Source of the DNA: an uncultured Nitrosomonadales bacterium
GTDB taxonomy: Bacteria > Pseudomonadota > Gammaproteobacteria > Burkholderiales > Gallionellaceae
Direction: 5' to 3'
NCBI GenBank assembly: GCA_903915035.1
Contig: CAIWRI010000087.1
Coordinates: 1-34,933 of the forward strand
Length of the DNA: 34,933 bases
The first letter of the stretch is position 1. Each line of letters begins with the position of its first letter. The notes under the pieces are model-generated. The model ran no database searches. It was not told the DNA's origin and was given only the letters and a program-made list of their open reading frames with translations. Below are positions 7,209 to 15,543 of the stretch, in pieces. Both the position numbers and the translations under genes were made by a program.

Positions 7209-8996
7209 TCAACAATCAGGCAACTCCTGCTCGACACGTTTCTGAAGATTCCACATTTGTTCGTACAAGCCACCCAATCGCAACAGTTCATGGTGCGCCC
7301 CACGCTCGACAATACGCCCCTTATCCATCACCAATATCTGATCTGCGTCCACCACCGTAGACAGGCGGTGCGCAATAATCAGAGTCGTGCGATTTTGTGC
7401 AATTGTGCGCAATTCCGCCTGAATGGCCTTCTCGGATTTGGAGTCCAGCGCAGAAGTCGCTTCGTCAAAAATCAATACCGCAGGATTTTTTAATAGCGCC
7501 CGCGCTATCGCCACGCGCTGCTTTTCACCGCCGGATAATTTCAAGCCGCGTTCGCCTACCTGCGTCTGATAACCTTGCGGCAGTGATTCAATAAAATCAT
7601 GAATGTGTGCCGCCTGTGCCGCTGCAATCACCGCTTCATGCGCCGCCCGTGGCTTACCATAGGCAATATTGTAATAAATTGTATCGTTAAACAACACCGT
7701 ATCTTGCGGCACGATGCCGATAGCGGCACGCAGACTGCGCTGTTGCACGCCTCGAATATCCTGTCCGTTGATGCGCACACAACCCTCCTCCACATCGTAA
7801 AAACGGAATAACAGGCGTGACAGGGTGGATTTGCCTGACCCGCTCGCCCCCACCACGGCCACGGTATCTCCTGCCGGAATCGTGAAGTTAATATCCTGCA
7901 AAATTTGTCGATCCGGGTTATAGCTGAAGCTGACATGTTCAAACTGCACACAGGCTTTTTGTACAATAAGTTCCGGCGCACCGGGGAGATCGGCAATTTC
8001 CCGCTCCTCACGCAGCAGCCCGAACATTTTTTCCATATCCGCCAGCGCATGACGAATTTCCCGATAGACGAATCCCAGAAAATGCAACGGCATATATAAC
8101 TGCAACATGAACACGTTAATCAGCACCAGGTCGCCGACCGTCATCACCCCTTTAACCACCTCATCAGCTGCCAGCCACATCAGGATCGTAATACCGACGG
8201 CAATAATCACGCTTTGCCCGGAATTCAAAAAAGCCATCGAAGTCTGATTACGCACCGCAACGGTTTCCCAACTCGCCATGCTGTGATCATAACGGCTTGC
8301 TTCATACTGCTCGTTGCCGAAATATTTCACGGTTTCATAATTGATCAGGCTATCAATGGCACGGCTGTTGGCGATCGAATCCAGATCGTTCATGGTGCGG
8401 CGTACTACCATGCGCCACTCTGTGACAAACAAGGTGAAAGCAATATAGAAAAGCAGCGTGACAAAAGTGATTCCGGCGAACCACGGATTATATTTTTTAA
8501 GCAGAATACCCGCCACCAGGGCGATTTCCAGCAAAGTAGGCAAAATATTGAACAACATGAAATTGAGCAAAAACCCGATGCCGCGCGTGCCGCGATCAAT
8601 ATCACGCGATACGCCGCCGGTTTGCCGGTCAAGATGAAAGCGCAGACTCAAACTGTGTAAATGCTCAAACACCTGCAGCGCCACGCGCCGGATCGAGCGC
8701 TGCGTCACCTTGGCAAATACCGCATCGCGCAACTCGCCAAATAGTGTGCTGAACAAGCGTAGCACACCATACGCGACAACCAGCGCGACAGGCACCATCA
8801 GCACCGCATGCGATTTATCCAGGGCATCAATGATGCGTTTTAATACCAGCGGCACAGCGACATTGGCAAGCTTGGCAAGAAACAGCAGGCTCATCGCCAG
8901 GATTACCCTGGCCTTAAATTCCATCAGATAGGGCAGCAGCGAACGCAGCGTCTGCCATCCGCCATGTACATCGTGTTCCGGTGCAGAAGTTCGCAT
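7209..8996 (-). CDS. Atm1/HMT1-type ABC exporter (fused membrane and ATPase domains)
   Basis: A 595-residue half-transporter. Six membrane segments occupy about residues 25-310, followed by an ATPase domain with Walker A GASGSGKS (383-390), signature LSGGEKQ (487-493), Walker B VLIFDE (507-512) and the switch His in IAHRLST. Sequences RGTRGIGFLLNFMLFNILPT and ETVKYFGNE are hallmarks of the Atm1/ABCB7/HMT1 group, bacterial members of which export glutathione-linked metals or polysulfides. It is therefore not MsbA, although the domain order is the same. The start ATG has only a weak ribosome binding site. It lies 75 bases upstream of the His-rich endopeptidase gene on the same strand. The substrate cannot be read from sequence. 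Confidence 0.88.
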   Translation of the reverse strand: MRTSAPEHDVHGGWQTLRSLLPYLMEFKARVILAMSLLFLAKLANVAVPLVLKRIIDALDKSHAVLMVPVALVVAYGVLRLFSTLFGELRDAVFAKVTQRSIRRVALQVFEHLHSLSLRFHLDRQTGGVSRDIDRGTRGIGFLLNFMLFNILPTLLEIALVAGILLKKYNPWFAGITFVTLLFYIAFTLFVTEWRMVVRRTMNDLDSIANSRAIDSLINYETVKYFGNEQYEASRYDHSMASWETVAVRNQTSMAFLNSGQSVIIAVGITILMWLAADEVVKGVMTVGDLVLINVFMLQLYMPLHFLGFVYREIRHALADMEKMFGLLREEREIADLPGAPELIVQKACVQFEHVSFSYNPDRQILQDINFTIPAGDTVAVVGASGSGKSTLSRLLFRFYDVEEGCVRINGQDIRGVQQRSLRAAIGIVPQDTVLFNDTIYYNIAYGKPRAAHEAVIAAAQAAHIHDFIESLPQGYQTQVGERGLKLSGGEKQRVAIARALLKNPAVLIFDEATSALDSKSEKAIQAELRTIAQNRTTLIIAHRLSTVVDADQILVMDKGRIVERGAHHELLRLGGLYEQMWNLQKRVEQELPDC

Positions 8997-9115
8997 AATT
9001 TACAGGCAAAATCGATAAGTGCTGATTATAGCCCCGGCTGTCAGGATAAAAACATCGACTCCAGCGGCCTCTATTTAAGTCGTGCTGGTGGTACGTTCAG
9101 CGAGTGCCTGACCGC

Positions 9116-9171
9116 TGCAACACAGACGAGTGTTCCATTTTGCAACACCTGTCTTACAGTGTAACGTTCCA
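9116..9171 (+). promoter_or_regulatory. Candidate upstream activator sites for the aldehyde dehydrogenase promoter
   Basis: An imperfect palindrome TGTTCCATTTTGCAACA (9131-9147) is flanked by another copy of the TGCAACA half-site at 9116-9122 and a second 12-bp near-palindrome TGTAACGTTCCA at 9160-9171. They lie about 75-130 bases before a sigma-54 promoter, the distance at which enhancer-binding proteins such as AcoR act. The specific protein is inferred; no such regulator gene is in the window. Confidence 0.5.
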
Positions 9172-9243
9172 GAATTGACAATGGCGAGCTCGTCATTGCA
9201 TTCAATCCTGATTCATACCTACGTTTACCTGCATTTTAAAGGC

Positions 9244-9260
9244 TGGCATCAAACTTGCTA
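9244..9260 (+). promoter_or_regulatory. Sigma-54 (-24/-12) promoter
   Basis: TGGCATCAAACTTGCTA matches the sigma-54 consensus TGGCAC-N5-TTGCA with the required ten bases between the GG (9245-9246) and the GC (9257-9258). It lies 85 bases before the aldehyde dehydrogenase start codon, on the same strand, and no better sigma-70 promoter is visible between 9000 and 9329. A small perfect hairpin, CACTGC-ACC-GCAGTG, follows at about 9270-9284, within the leader. Confidence 0.7.
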
Positions 9261-9329
9261 TTTAGTTGGCACTGCACCGCAGTGTGAAATTTCATCATCA
9301 GTCTAATCACAACAAAAGAGGAGATACAA

Positions 9330-10856
9330 ATGATCTATGCAGCCCCGGGCGCCGTTGGCGCCATCGTCACTTTCAAACCACACTATGATAATTTCATCGG
9401 TGGTAAATGGGTAGCTCCAGTCAAGGGTGAATATTTCGATGTTCTTACCCCGATCAATGGCAAGCCTTTCACCAAAGCCGCCCGCTCTGGCGCAGAAGAT
9501 GTTGAACTGGCACTTGATGCAGCACACGCCGCTTTCGAAAAATGGGGCAAGACCTCACTCACCGAGCGCTCCAACATATTGCTGAAAATTGCTGACCGCA
9601 TCGAAGCCAATCTGGAAGTACTGGCCTACGCCGAAACAGTCGACAACGGCAAACCGATCCGCGAAACACTGAATGCCGATATTCCTTTGGCTGTTGATCA
9701 CTTCCGTTACTTCGCCGGCTGTTTACGCGCCCAGGAAGGCGGTTTGTCTGAAATCAACGAAACTACCGTTGCTTATCACTACCACGAACCTTTGGGTGTT
9801 GTCGGACAAATCATCCCCTGGAATTTCCCTATTCTTATGGCCGCATGGAAATTGGCACCAGCCCTGGGCGCCGGTAACTGCGTAGTACTGAAGCCAGCCG
9901 AATCGACACCTATCAGCATTCTGATACTGGCCGAATTGATTGGCGACCTGCTGCCCGCAGGTGTGCTTAACATCGTCAACGGTTTCGGACGTGAAGCAGG
10001 TATGCCTCTGGCGACCAGCAAGCGTATCGCCAAGATCGCGTTCACCGGCTCGACTACCACAGGCCGTGTAATCGCACAGGCTGCTGCAAACAACCTGATT
10101 CCAGCTACACTGGAACTGGGCGGCAAGTCTCCTAACGTCTTCTTTGCCGATGTCATGGATAAAGACGACGGCTTCCTCGACAAAGCAATCGAAGGTTTAG
10201 TCCTGTTTGCTTTCAACCAGGGTGAAGTTTGCACTTGCCCGTCGCGCGCCCTGATTCACGAATCCATTTACGACAAGTTCATGGAACGCGTACTTCAACG
10301 TGTTGCCGCCATCAAGCACGGCAACCCGCTCGACACCGATTCCATGATGGGTGCTCAGGCTTCCAAGGAACAGCTGAGCAAAATCCTGACTTACCTTGAC
10401 CTCGGGGTACAAGAAGGCGCTGAACTGCTGATCGGTGGTTCACAAGCTCATCTGGGCGGCGATCTCGAAGGCGGATACTACGTGCAGCCAACGCTGTTCA
10501 AAGGCCACAACAAGATGCGTATTTTCCAGGAAGAAATTTTCGGACCAGTTCTGGCCGTCACTACCTTCAAGGATGAAGCGGAAGCATTGGCTATCGCCAA
10601 CGACACCTTGTATGGTCTGGGGGCTGGCGTATGGAGTCGCGACGGCAATGTAGCCTATCGCATGGGTCGTGGCATCAAGTCCGGTCGCGTGTGGGTTAAT
10701 TGCTATCACGATTACGCAGCTGGCGCGGCATTTGGTGGTTACACCGGCAAAGAATCCGGTATCGGCCGCGAAACACACAAGATGATGCTGGATCACTACC
10801 AGCAAACCAAGAATCTGCTGGTCAGCTACAGCGAACAAAGACTCGGTTTCTTCTGA
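9330..10856 (+). CDS. exaC: NAD(P)-dependent acetaldehyde dehydrogenase (ExaC/AcoD/AldB group)
   Basis: Oxidises acetaldehyde and other short aldehydes to acids in the cytoplasm. The 508-residue protein has all the aldehyde dehydrogenase landmarks: PWNFP (163-167), FTGSTTTG (238-245), LELGGKS with the general base Glu262, and the catalytic Cys301 in [11 protein letters not shown], a form characteristic of the ExaC/AcoD/AldB branch. The ATG is preceded by AGAGGAGAT. It is followed by a DUF779 gene after 79 bases, a pairing seen commonly with this branch. A sigma-54 promoter and activator sites precede it, as is known for acetoin/ethanol-induced aco genes. Symbol exaC is by family; acoD would be equally fair. 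Confidence 0.9.
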   Translation: MIYAAPGAVGAIVTFKPHYDNFIGGKWVAPVKGEYFDVLTPINGKPFTKAARSGAEDVELALDAAHAAFEKWGKTSLTERSNILLKIADRIEANLEVLAYAETVDNGKPIRETLNADIPLAVDHFRYFAGCLRAQEGGLSEINETTVAYHYHEPLGVVGQIIPWNFPILMAAWKLAPALGAGNCVVLKPAESTPISILILAELIGDLLPAGVLNIVNGFGREAGMPLATSKRIAKIAFTGSTTTGRVIAQAAANNLIPATLELGGKSPNVFFADVMDKDDGFLDKAIEGLVLFAFNQGEVCTCPSRALIHESIYDKFMERVLQRVAAIKHGNPLDTDSMMGAQASKEQLSKILTYLDLGVQEGAELLIGGSQAHLGGDLEGGYYVQPTLFKGHNKMRIFQEEIFGPVLAVTTFKDEAEALAIANDTLYGLGAGVWSRDGNVAYRMGRGIKSGRVWVNCYHDYAAGAAFGGYTGKESGIGRETHKMMLDHYQQTKNLLVSYSEQRLGFF

Positions 10857-10895
10857 TCGGGACTATCCCCCCTATCGCCTTCGGGCGGCTTTTCC

Positions 10896-10913
10896 GGGGC
10901 GGGTAACCGCCCC
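10896..10913 (+). terminator. Intergenic hairpin between the aldehyde dehydrogenase and DUF779 genes
   Basis: GGGGCGG-GTAA-CCGCCCC is a perfect 7-bp GC stem with a four-base loop, 40 bases after the dehydrogenase stop and 22 before the next start codon. A weaker stem, CGCC-TTCG-GGCG, sits just before it. There is no U-tract, so it probably attenuates or stabilises the message rather than ending it. Confidence 0.5.
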
Positions 10914-10935
10914 ACAATTCATTAAGGAGAACAAA

Positions 10936-11295
10936 ATGGTCGAGAAAGTGATTGCGACTGAAGCTGCGCTGGAGCTAATCGAATTTCTTAAACAGAAACA
11001 CGGCGTGCTGATGTTTCACCAGTCAGGCGGTTGTTGCGACAACAGTGCCGCCAATTGCTATTTGCCTGGCGAAATCACTATTGGTGCAGGCGATGAATAT
11101 CTGGGTGAAATCGGCGACTGTCCTTTTTACATCAGTAAAGCGCAATATGAATACTGGAAACATACTCAACTTATTATTGATGTGATCGAGGGACGTGGCG
11201 GCACCTTTTCTCTGGAAGGACCGGAAGGTAAAGCGTTTCTTACCCGGTCACGCCTGTTCACCGATGCCGAATGGGCCGAATTACAGAAACATTAA
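10936..11295 (+). CDS. DUF779 family protein
   Basis: A 119-residue cytoplasmic protein with the DUF779 pattern: FHQSGGCCDNSAANCY (28-42, Cys33, Cys34 and Cys41), then GEIGDCPFYISKAQYEYW with Cys62. The four cysteines look like a metal or redox site. Proteins of this family are found next to ExaC/AldB-type aldehyde dehydrogenases, as here, and an accessory role for that enzyme is the usual guess; the biochemical function is not established. The ATG has AAGGAGAA at good spacing. It shares the sigma-54-driven transcript unless the upstream hairpin stops it. Confidence 0.9.
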   Translation: MVEKVIATEAALELIEFLKQKHGVLMFHQSGGCCDNSAANCYLPGEITIGAGDEYLGEIGDCPFYISKAQYEYWKHTQLIIDVIEGRGGTFSLEGPEGKAFLTRSRLFTDAEWAELQKH

Positions 11296-11316
11296 CCGCA
11301 CCTGAGCAGCTGAAAT

Positions 11317-12468
11317 TCAGTTGTGTTTACCGTAGCCCAAGATGCCGATCATCACGCGTATCAGTGCATAGCTTAATTGAGCGACCCGCTGTGCGCCCCA
11401 GCTAAACTGATTCCAGCGCGCCAGCTTGATGTGCCTGGCATCACTTGAGATTGCCGCAAAAAGCTTGTCACGCAAAGCAGTTGCAAAAGCGGCATTTGTT
11501 ACGACAAGATTGGCTTCCCGGGCCAGCAACAAACTGAAGGGGTCAATATTCGAAGAGCCGACCGTGCTCCACAAGCCATCAACCACCGCAACCTTGGCAT
11601 GCAGAAAGCCGGCCCGATATTCGTATATTTCAATCCCCGCTTCCAGTAATTGCAAATAAAGCGCATGAGTCGCATAGTGAAGCAGACGATGCTCCACCTT
11701 ACCCTGAAGCAATAACACCACCCGCACACCGCGCCGCGCAGCCAATATCAACGTGCGGCGAAAAACATGCCCCGGCAAAAAATAAGCACTGGCGATCACC
11801 ACTTCAGAACGGGCAACACTAATCGCCATTAAATAGGCATGCTCAATGTCGCGGCGATGGCTTAAATTATCGCGCAGCAACAACGCAATATTTGGCTGAG
11901 AATCAGCTTTGACGCTGGCGTATCGCTCCCTGTGCAAGCCACGCGCCCAGGATACGGCCATCCACATATGACGCATGACGACATGTATCTCGCTCGCTAA
12001 ACGGCCCTCGATGCGCACTGCAAAATCAAAACGGGGCGAGATGGCACGACCATTTCCCGTTAAATCATCAATAATATTAATGCCTCCGATAAAAGCCACC
12101 TTACCGTCCAGCACCACCAGTTTGCGATGCAAACGGCGCAGGCGATGACGACGCAACTTGAAACGATATATTTCACGCCTGAATATACGCACCTGCACGC
12201 CTGCCGTTTGCAACTCATCGAGCCAGGATTGCGGAAAATCATCCGACCCGAAACCGTCCATCAGCAGGCATACAATAAGCCCGCGTAACGCTGCTTTTTG
12301 TAAGGACTGAGACACTCTACTTCCGGCCTTGTCTGCGGCAAAAATATAACTTTCCAGATAAATATAGGATTGCGCAGCATCAATATCGGCGCAAAGTTGC
12401 GGAAAATATTCAGTCCCGTTTTGCAGCAGGGCGAGCTGATTGCCATCTACTGCAAAAATATCAGACAT
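11317..12468 (-). CDS. clsB: Cardiolipin synthase B-type phospholipase D protein
   Basis: Makes cardiolipin by phosphatidyl transfer at the inner membrane. The 383-residue product (from the ATG at 12468) has two HKD motifs, HRKLVVLD (114-121) and HAKVAVVD (290-297), each followed by the GG/GSSN loops of the phospholipase D fold. It lacks the N-terminal membrane helices of ClsA, which indicates ClsB (YbhO). A start 21 codons upstream is possible but lies deep within the preceding gene; the chosen start gives an 8-base overlap with that gene's stop and matches the ClsB N-terminus. In E. coli clsB likewise follows ybhP, so the pair is conserved. The C-terminal basic, aromatic stretch probably binds membrane. 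Confidence 0.88.
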   Translation of the reverse strand: MSDIFAVDGNQLALLQNGTEYFPQLCADIDAAQSYIYLESYIFAADKAGSRVSQSLQKAALRGLIVCLLMDGFGSDDFPQSWLDELQTAGVQVRIFRREIYRFKLRRHRLRRLHRKLVVLDGKVAFIGGINIIDDLTGNGRAISPRFDFAVRIEGRLASEIHVVMRHMWMAVSWARGLHRERYASVKADSQPNIALLLRDNLSHRRDIEHAYLMAISVARSEVVIASAYFLPGHVFRRTLILAARRGVRVVLLLQGKVEHRLLHYATHALYLQLLEAGIEIYEYRAGFLHAKVAVVDGLWSTVGSSNIDPFSLLLAREANLVVTNAAFATALRDKLFAAISSDARHIKLARWNQFSWGAQRVAQLSYALIRVMIGILGYGKHN

Positions 12469-13207
12469 GCAGCTGCAAAGTTGCCGAAAGTGCTGCATGA
12501 TCGGACAAACGTTGCCATGCGGCGCCTGCATGAACCTCGCTATGCATTACGGCAAAGCCGCGCACATAAATTCGATCCAGACAAAACACCGGCAATCTGG
12601 CAGGAAAGCTGCGTGCGACCTTTCCGCCGTTCAGTTGAAAGGTATCATGCATATTGAGTTCTGAAGAAATGGCAGCACTCAGCTGATTATTCCAGTCATT
12701 GAAATCGCCGGCAATAATCACTGCCGCATCCGATGGAATTTCATTCCTAACATACTCAATCAGCGCAGTGGTTTGTGCGCGTCGTCCTTTGGCAAATAAA
12801 CCAAAATGTGCGCAAAGACAATGCACCCGCAATCCTGCCAATTCAATTTCACAATGCAACAGGCCTCGCCGCTCAAAGCGGTGTGCCGATATGTCGGTAT
12901 TTAAGGTACGTAAAATAGGGTAATGGCTAAGCATCGCGTTACCGTGATGCCCCGCTGCGTATACCGCATTTTTGCCGTAAGCGAAAAAAGCCCAGCGTCT
13001 GTCCGCAATATATTCGTGCTGTGCGCCTTCAGGGTAGTTTGCAAAACGCCGGGCATGCAAAAGATGCTGGCCCTGCACCTCCTGCAAAAACACGATATCC
13101 GCATTTAACTCGCGCAGTCGTTCGCGCAACTCGTGCATCACCACGCGGCGGTTAAAATGCGAGAATCCTTTATGGATATTATAAGTGGCGACTGTGATCG
13201 TTTGCAT
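12461..13207 (-). CDS. Endonuclease/exonuclease/phosphatase family protein (YbhP-like)
   Basis: A 248-residue protein of the Mg-dependent EEP superfamily: TYNIHKG near residue 8, FLQEVQ with the catalytic Glu at about 43, AGDFNDW, and SDHAAL near the C-terminus. Members cut nucleic acids or phosphodiesters, sphingomyelin or inositol phosphates; the substrate cannot be assigned. The start ATG at 13207 was chosen because the translation from there begins MQTITVATYNIHKG, the normal family N-terminus, and AAAGGA lies upstream. The gene overlaps clsB by eight bases and is its E. coli neighbour ybhP, so a role in membrane-lipid handling is likely. Confidence 0.85.
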   Translation of the reverse strand: MQTITVATYNIHKGFSHFNRRVVMHELRERLRELNADIVFLQEVQGQHLLHARRFANYPEGAQHEYIADRRWAFFAYGKNAVYAAGHHGNAMLSHYPILRTLNTDISAHRFERRGLLHCEIELAGLRVHCLCAHFGLFAKGRRAQTTALIEYVRNEIPSDAAVIIAGDFNDWNNQLSAAISSELNMHDTFQLNGGKVARSFPARLPVFCLDRIYVRGFAVMHSEVHAGAAWQRLSDHAALSATLQLHV

Positions 13208-13535
13208 AACCCGAAAATCCTTTGTCCCGGTAATATTTGGCGCCACATGAAATCAAACGGATAAAGTAAAAACGCCAGAGAGAAAACGGGCTCCATATCA
13301 CGACCAATTGGCTGTAATCTATCATCATGAAGGCAAACGTCAAGGATAATATTGCAACACAAACTTCCCGCGGATAACGAAAACTTCGCCGGGGCATCAC
13401 CAGCCCCATGAGCCAGCAATGTGCAGATCTTTTCACTGTATCAAATTCAGCGTCAGTTTACCCTCACAACGCCTGATTTTTGATGTATCCGGTATTGACG
13501 GAACAGACCATTAGCGGTTGCTCCCCGCAGGACGC
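13208..13535. other. Intergenic region between the ybhP-like gene and finR, with a doubtful small frame
   Basis: A frame at 13179-13436 (minus, 85 residues, GTG start) reads as a hydrophobic, tryptophan-rich peptide with one possible membrane segment (FAFMMIDYSQLVVIWSPF). It overlaps the start of the YbhP-like gene by 29 bases, has no family I recognise and no clear ribosome binding site. It could be a small leader membrane protein of the ybhP-clsB unit or a relic. The remaining bases to 13535 show no promoter or repeat I could support. Confidence 0.3.
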
Positions 13536-14459
13536 TCAGAGCAGGAATGGCAAGGCCAGTTCATCCGTATCCCTGGCCGTCCCGCTCCACTCCCGGCAGA
13601 GGGCAATAAAGGTTCGCACCGCCGCGCCGACATGGCGTTGACGGTGCGAAGCGAAGTAGAAATGCCGGCTCAGATCGAACTGGGGCGTGGGAATTTCCAC
13701 CAGACTGCCCCGCCTGAAAGCCTCACGCAGGGACAAGCGGGAGAGGCAACTCAGACCCAGGCCGGATTCCACGGCCCGCTTGATGGCCTCTGTGTGCTGC
13801 AATTGCAAGCGAATATTCAGGCAGCCCAGAGGCTGAGCCACTGCGCGGTCAAACAGCGCCCTTGTGCCGGAGCCCTGCTCACGCACGATCCAGGCCTGAG
13901 CCGCCAGAGTTTTTGATGACACCGCCCCCGTCCCCGCCAACACATGGGAAGGAGCACAGAACACCACTAGTTCGTCTTCCAGCCAGGGTTCCAGCACCAC
14001 ATCCGAATCGTTCGCTTCCCCTTCGATGAGCCCCAGATCCAGTTCGCAACGGGCCAGGCTCTGCAACACGTTCAAGGTATTCGAGACGCGCAAATCCACG
14101 CGGGACTCCGGATGACGGCGCAGATATTCCGCCACCACTAGGGGCGCCAGGTAATTGCCTATGGTCAGCGTTGCGCCCAGGGCCAACGGTTCCAACACCC
14201 CCCCGGAGAGAAAGCCTTCCACCTCGGCAGCCCGGGCCAAGAGGTCTTCGGCCTTGGGCAAAAGACCCCGGCCCATGCCGTTGATGCGCAGCGACTTACC
14301 CAAGCGATCGAAGAGCGGGCAATCGAACTGGCGTTCCAGATCCAGCAGTGCACTGCTCACCGCCGACTGGGACAGGTACAAGACTTCTGCCGCCCGGGAC
14401 ACATTTTCGCTTCTGGCCACGGCGGCAAAGATCTGCAATTGGCGCAAACTAAGTCTCAT
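13536..14459 (-). CDS. finR: LysR-family regulator, FinR-like
   Basis: A 307-residue LysR regulator: N-terminal winged helix (residues 1-60, with SENVSRAAEVLYLSQSAVSS) and a periplasmic-binding-protein-like effector domain from about 90. It is divergent from fpr, separated by 119 bases. In Pseudomonas FinR is the LysR activator of fpr in response to superoxide and sulfite stress, and the same arrangement here supports that role. The symbol is by position and family, not by residue-level proof. The finR-fpr pair is noticeably more GC-rich than the genes on either side, which suggests a different recent history. Confidence 0.8.
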   Translation of the reverse strand: MRLSLRQLQIFAAVARSENVSRAAEVLYLSQSAVSSALLDLERQFDCPLFDRLGKSLRINGMGRGLLPKAEDLLARAAEVEGFLSGGVLEPLALGATLTIGNYLAPLVVAEYLRRHPESRVDLRVSNTLNVLQSLARCELDLGLIEGEANDSDVVLEPWLEDELVVFCAPSHVLAGTGAVSSKTLAAQAWIVREQGSGTRALFDRAVAQPLGCLNIRLQLQHTEAIKRAVESGLGLSCLSRLSLREAFRRGSLVEIPTPQFDLSRHFYFASHRQRHVGAAVRTFIALCREWSGTARDTDELALPFLL

Positions 14460-14480
14460 ATTGAATAAACCGATAACAGA

Positions 14481-14498
14481 AAGCGAAATTATCCGCTT
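14481..14498. promoter_or_regulatory. Candidate LysR-type operator between finR and fpr
   Basis: AAGCG-N8-CGCTT (14481-14498) is a dyad in the divergent promoter region, extended by a few more partly matching bases on both sides. It lies 21 bases before finR and about 80 before fpr, where an autoregulating LysR activator would bind. Confidence 0.45.
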
Positions 14499-14578
14499 AT
14501 GATTCTATATGGCAAGGCCTATGATAAGAAACATTCTCGGGATTCATCCTGACCTACAAAATTATTCGGAGCCCTGCT

Positions 14579-15358
14579 ATGAGCAATCTCGCCACTGAAA
14601 CCGTACTTTCCGTGCATCACTGGAACGACACGCTGTTTTCCTTTCGCACCACGCGGGATCGCAGCCTGCGTTTTCTCAACGGCCAGTTCGTGATGCTGGG
14701 CCTGGAGGTAGATGGCCGCCCCCTGACTCGCGCCTACAGCATTGCCAGCGCGAATCACGAAGATCACCTGGAATTCTTCAGCATCAAGGTGCCCAACGGC
14801 CCGCTGACCTCCCGACTACAGCATCTGAACCCGGGAGACCCGGTGCTGGTGAGCAAAAAGCCCACCGGAACGCTGGTGCTGCGCGACTTGAAGCCGGGCA
14901 AGCGCCTCTTCATGTTCGCCACTGGCACCGGCCTCGCCCCCTTCATGAGCCTCATCCACGACCCGCAGGTCTACGAAAGTTTCGAGAAAATCATCCTGAT
15001 TCACGGTGTGCGCTGGACGAATGAACTAGCCTATCACGACTACATAGAACAAGAACTGGGCAAGCACGAATACTTTGGTGAACTGGCACGGGAAAAGCTT
15101 ATCTACTACCCAACGGTGACGCGGGAACCCTTCCGCAACGAGGGTCGCCTGACAGAACTCATAGAATCCGGCAAGCTGTTTGCCGACCTGGGACTGATGA
15201 CGCCCCTGGACCCGATGACGGATAGAGCTTTGATCTGTGGCAGCCCGGCTATGCTGGCGGACACCGCTTCCCTCCTCGACTCGCGGGGTTTTCACATCTC
15301 TCCGCGCATCGGCGAGCCCGGTGACTACGTTATCGAGCGGGCCTTTGTCGAAAAATAA
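14579..15358 (+). CDS. fpr: Ferredoxin--NADP+ reductase
   Basis: Transfers electrons between NADPH and ferredoxin or flavodoxin in the cytoplasm. The 259 residues match the bacterial subclass I enzymes: FAD motif RAYSIAS (51-57), NADP-binding ATGTGLAPF (114-122) and CGSPAM (220-225), with the C-terminal extension YVIERAFVEK typical of the Azotobacter/Pseudomonas/Rhodobacter group. The ATG has GGAG eight bases before it. It is divergent from a FinR-like regulator, which fits redox-stress control. GC content is higher than average for the window. Confidence 0.93.
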   Translation: MSNLATETVLSVHHWNDTLFSFRTTRDRSLRFLNGQFVMLGLEVDGRPLTRAYSIASANHEDHLEFFSIKVPNGPLTSRLQHLNPGDPVLVSKKPTGTLVLRDLKPGKRLFMFATGTGLAPFMSLIHDPQVYESFEKIILIHGVRWTNELAYHDYIEQELGKHEYFGELAREKLIYYPTVTREPFRNEGRLTELIESGKLFADLGLMTPLDPMTDRALICGSPAMLADTASLLDSRGFHISPRIGEPGDYVIERAFVEK

Positions 15359-15543
15359 GTCAGAGGCAGTGGCATCACGCCGGCTGAGAGCCAGTGAAAA
15401 ATTCAAAAACTGGCGCAGAGATGTAAAGTTATTGCAAAGAAGGGATTGGCACTTTACTGTTAAAGGCTCCTGTGTAGCATGCTCGTGCGGCTGGCATGTC
15501 TACCTTTCCTGAGCGATGATGCTGAGTCGATTGAATATCGGCA

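Noticed and set aside
7191-7210. Two copies of AATATAAATC at the end of the ABC exporter gene
   Set aside because: Only two copies of a low-complexity 10-mer; not enough to call a repeat element.
12469-12531. Longer clsB start
   Set aside because: It would overlap the previous gene by 71 bases and adds residues not seen in ClsB; the 12468 ATG fits family starts.
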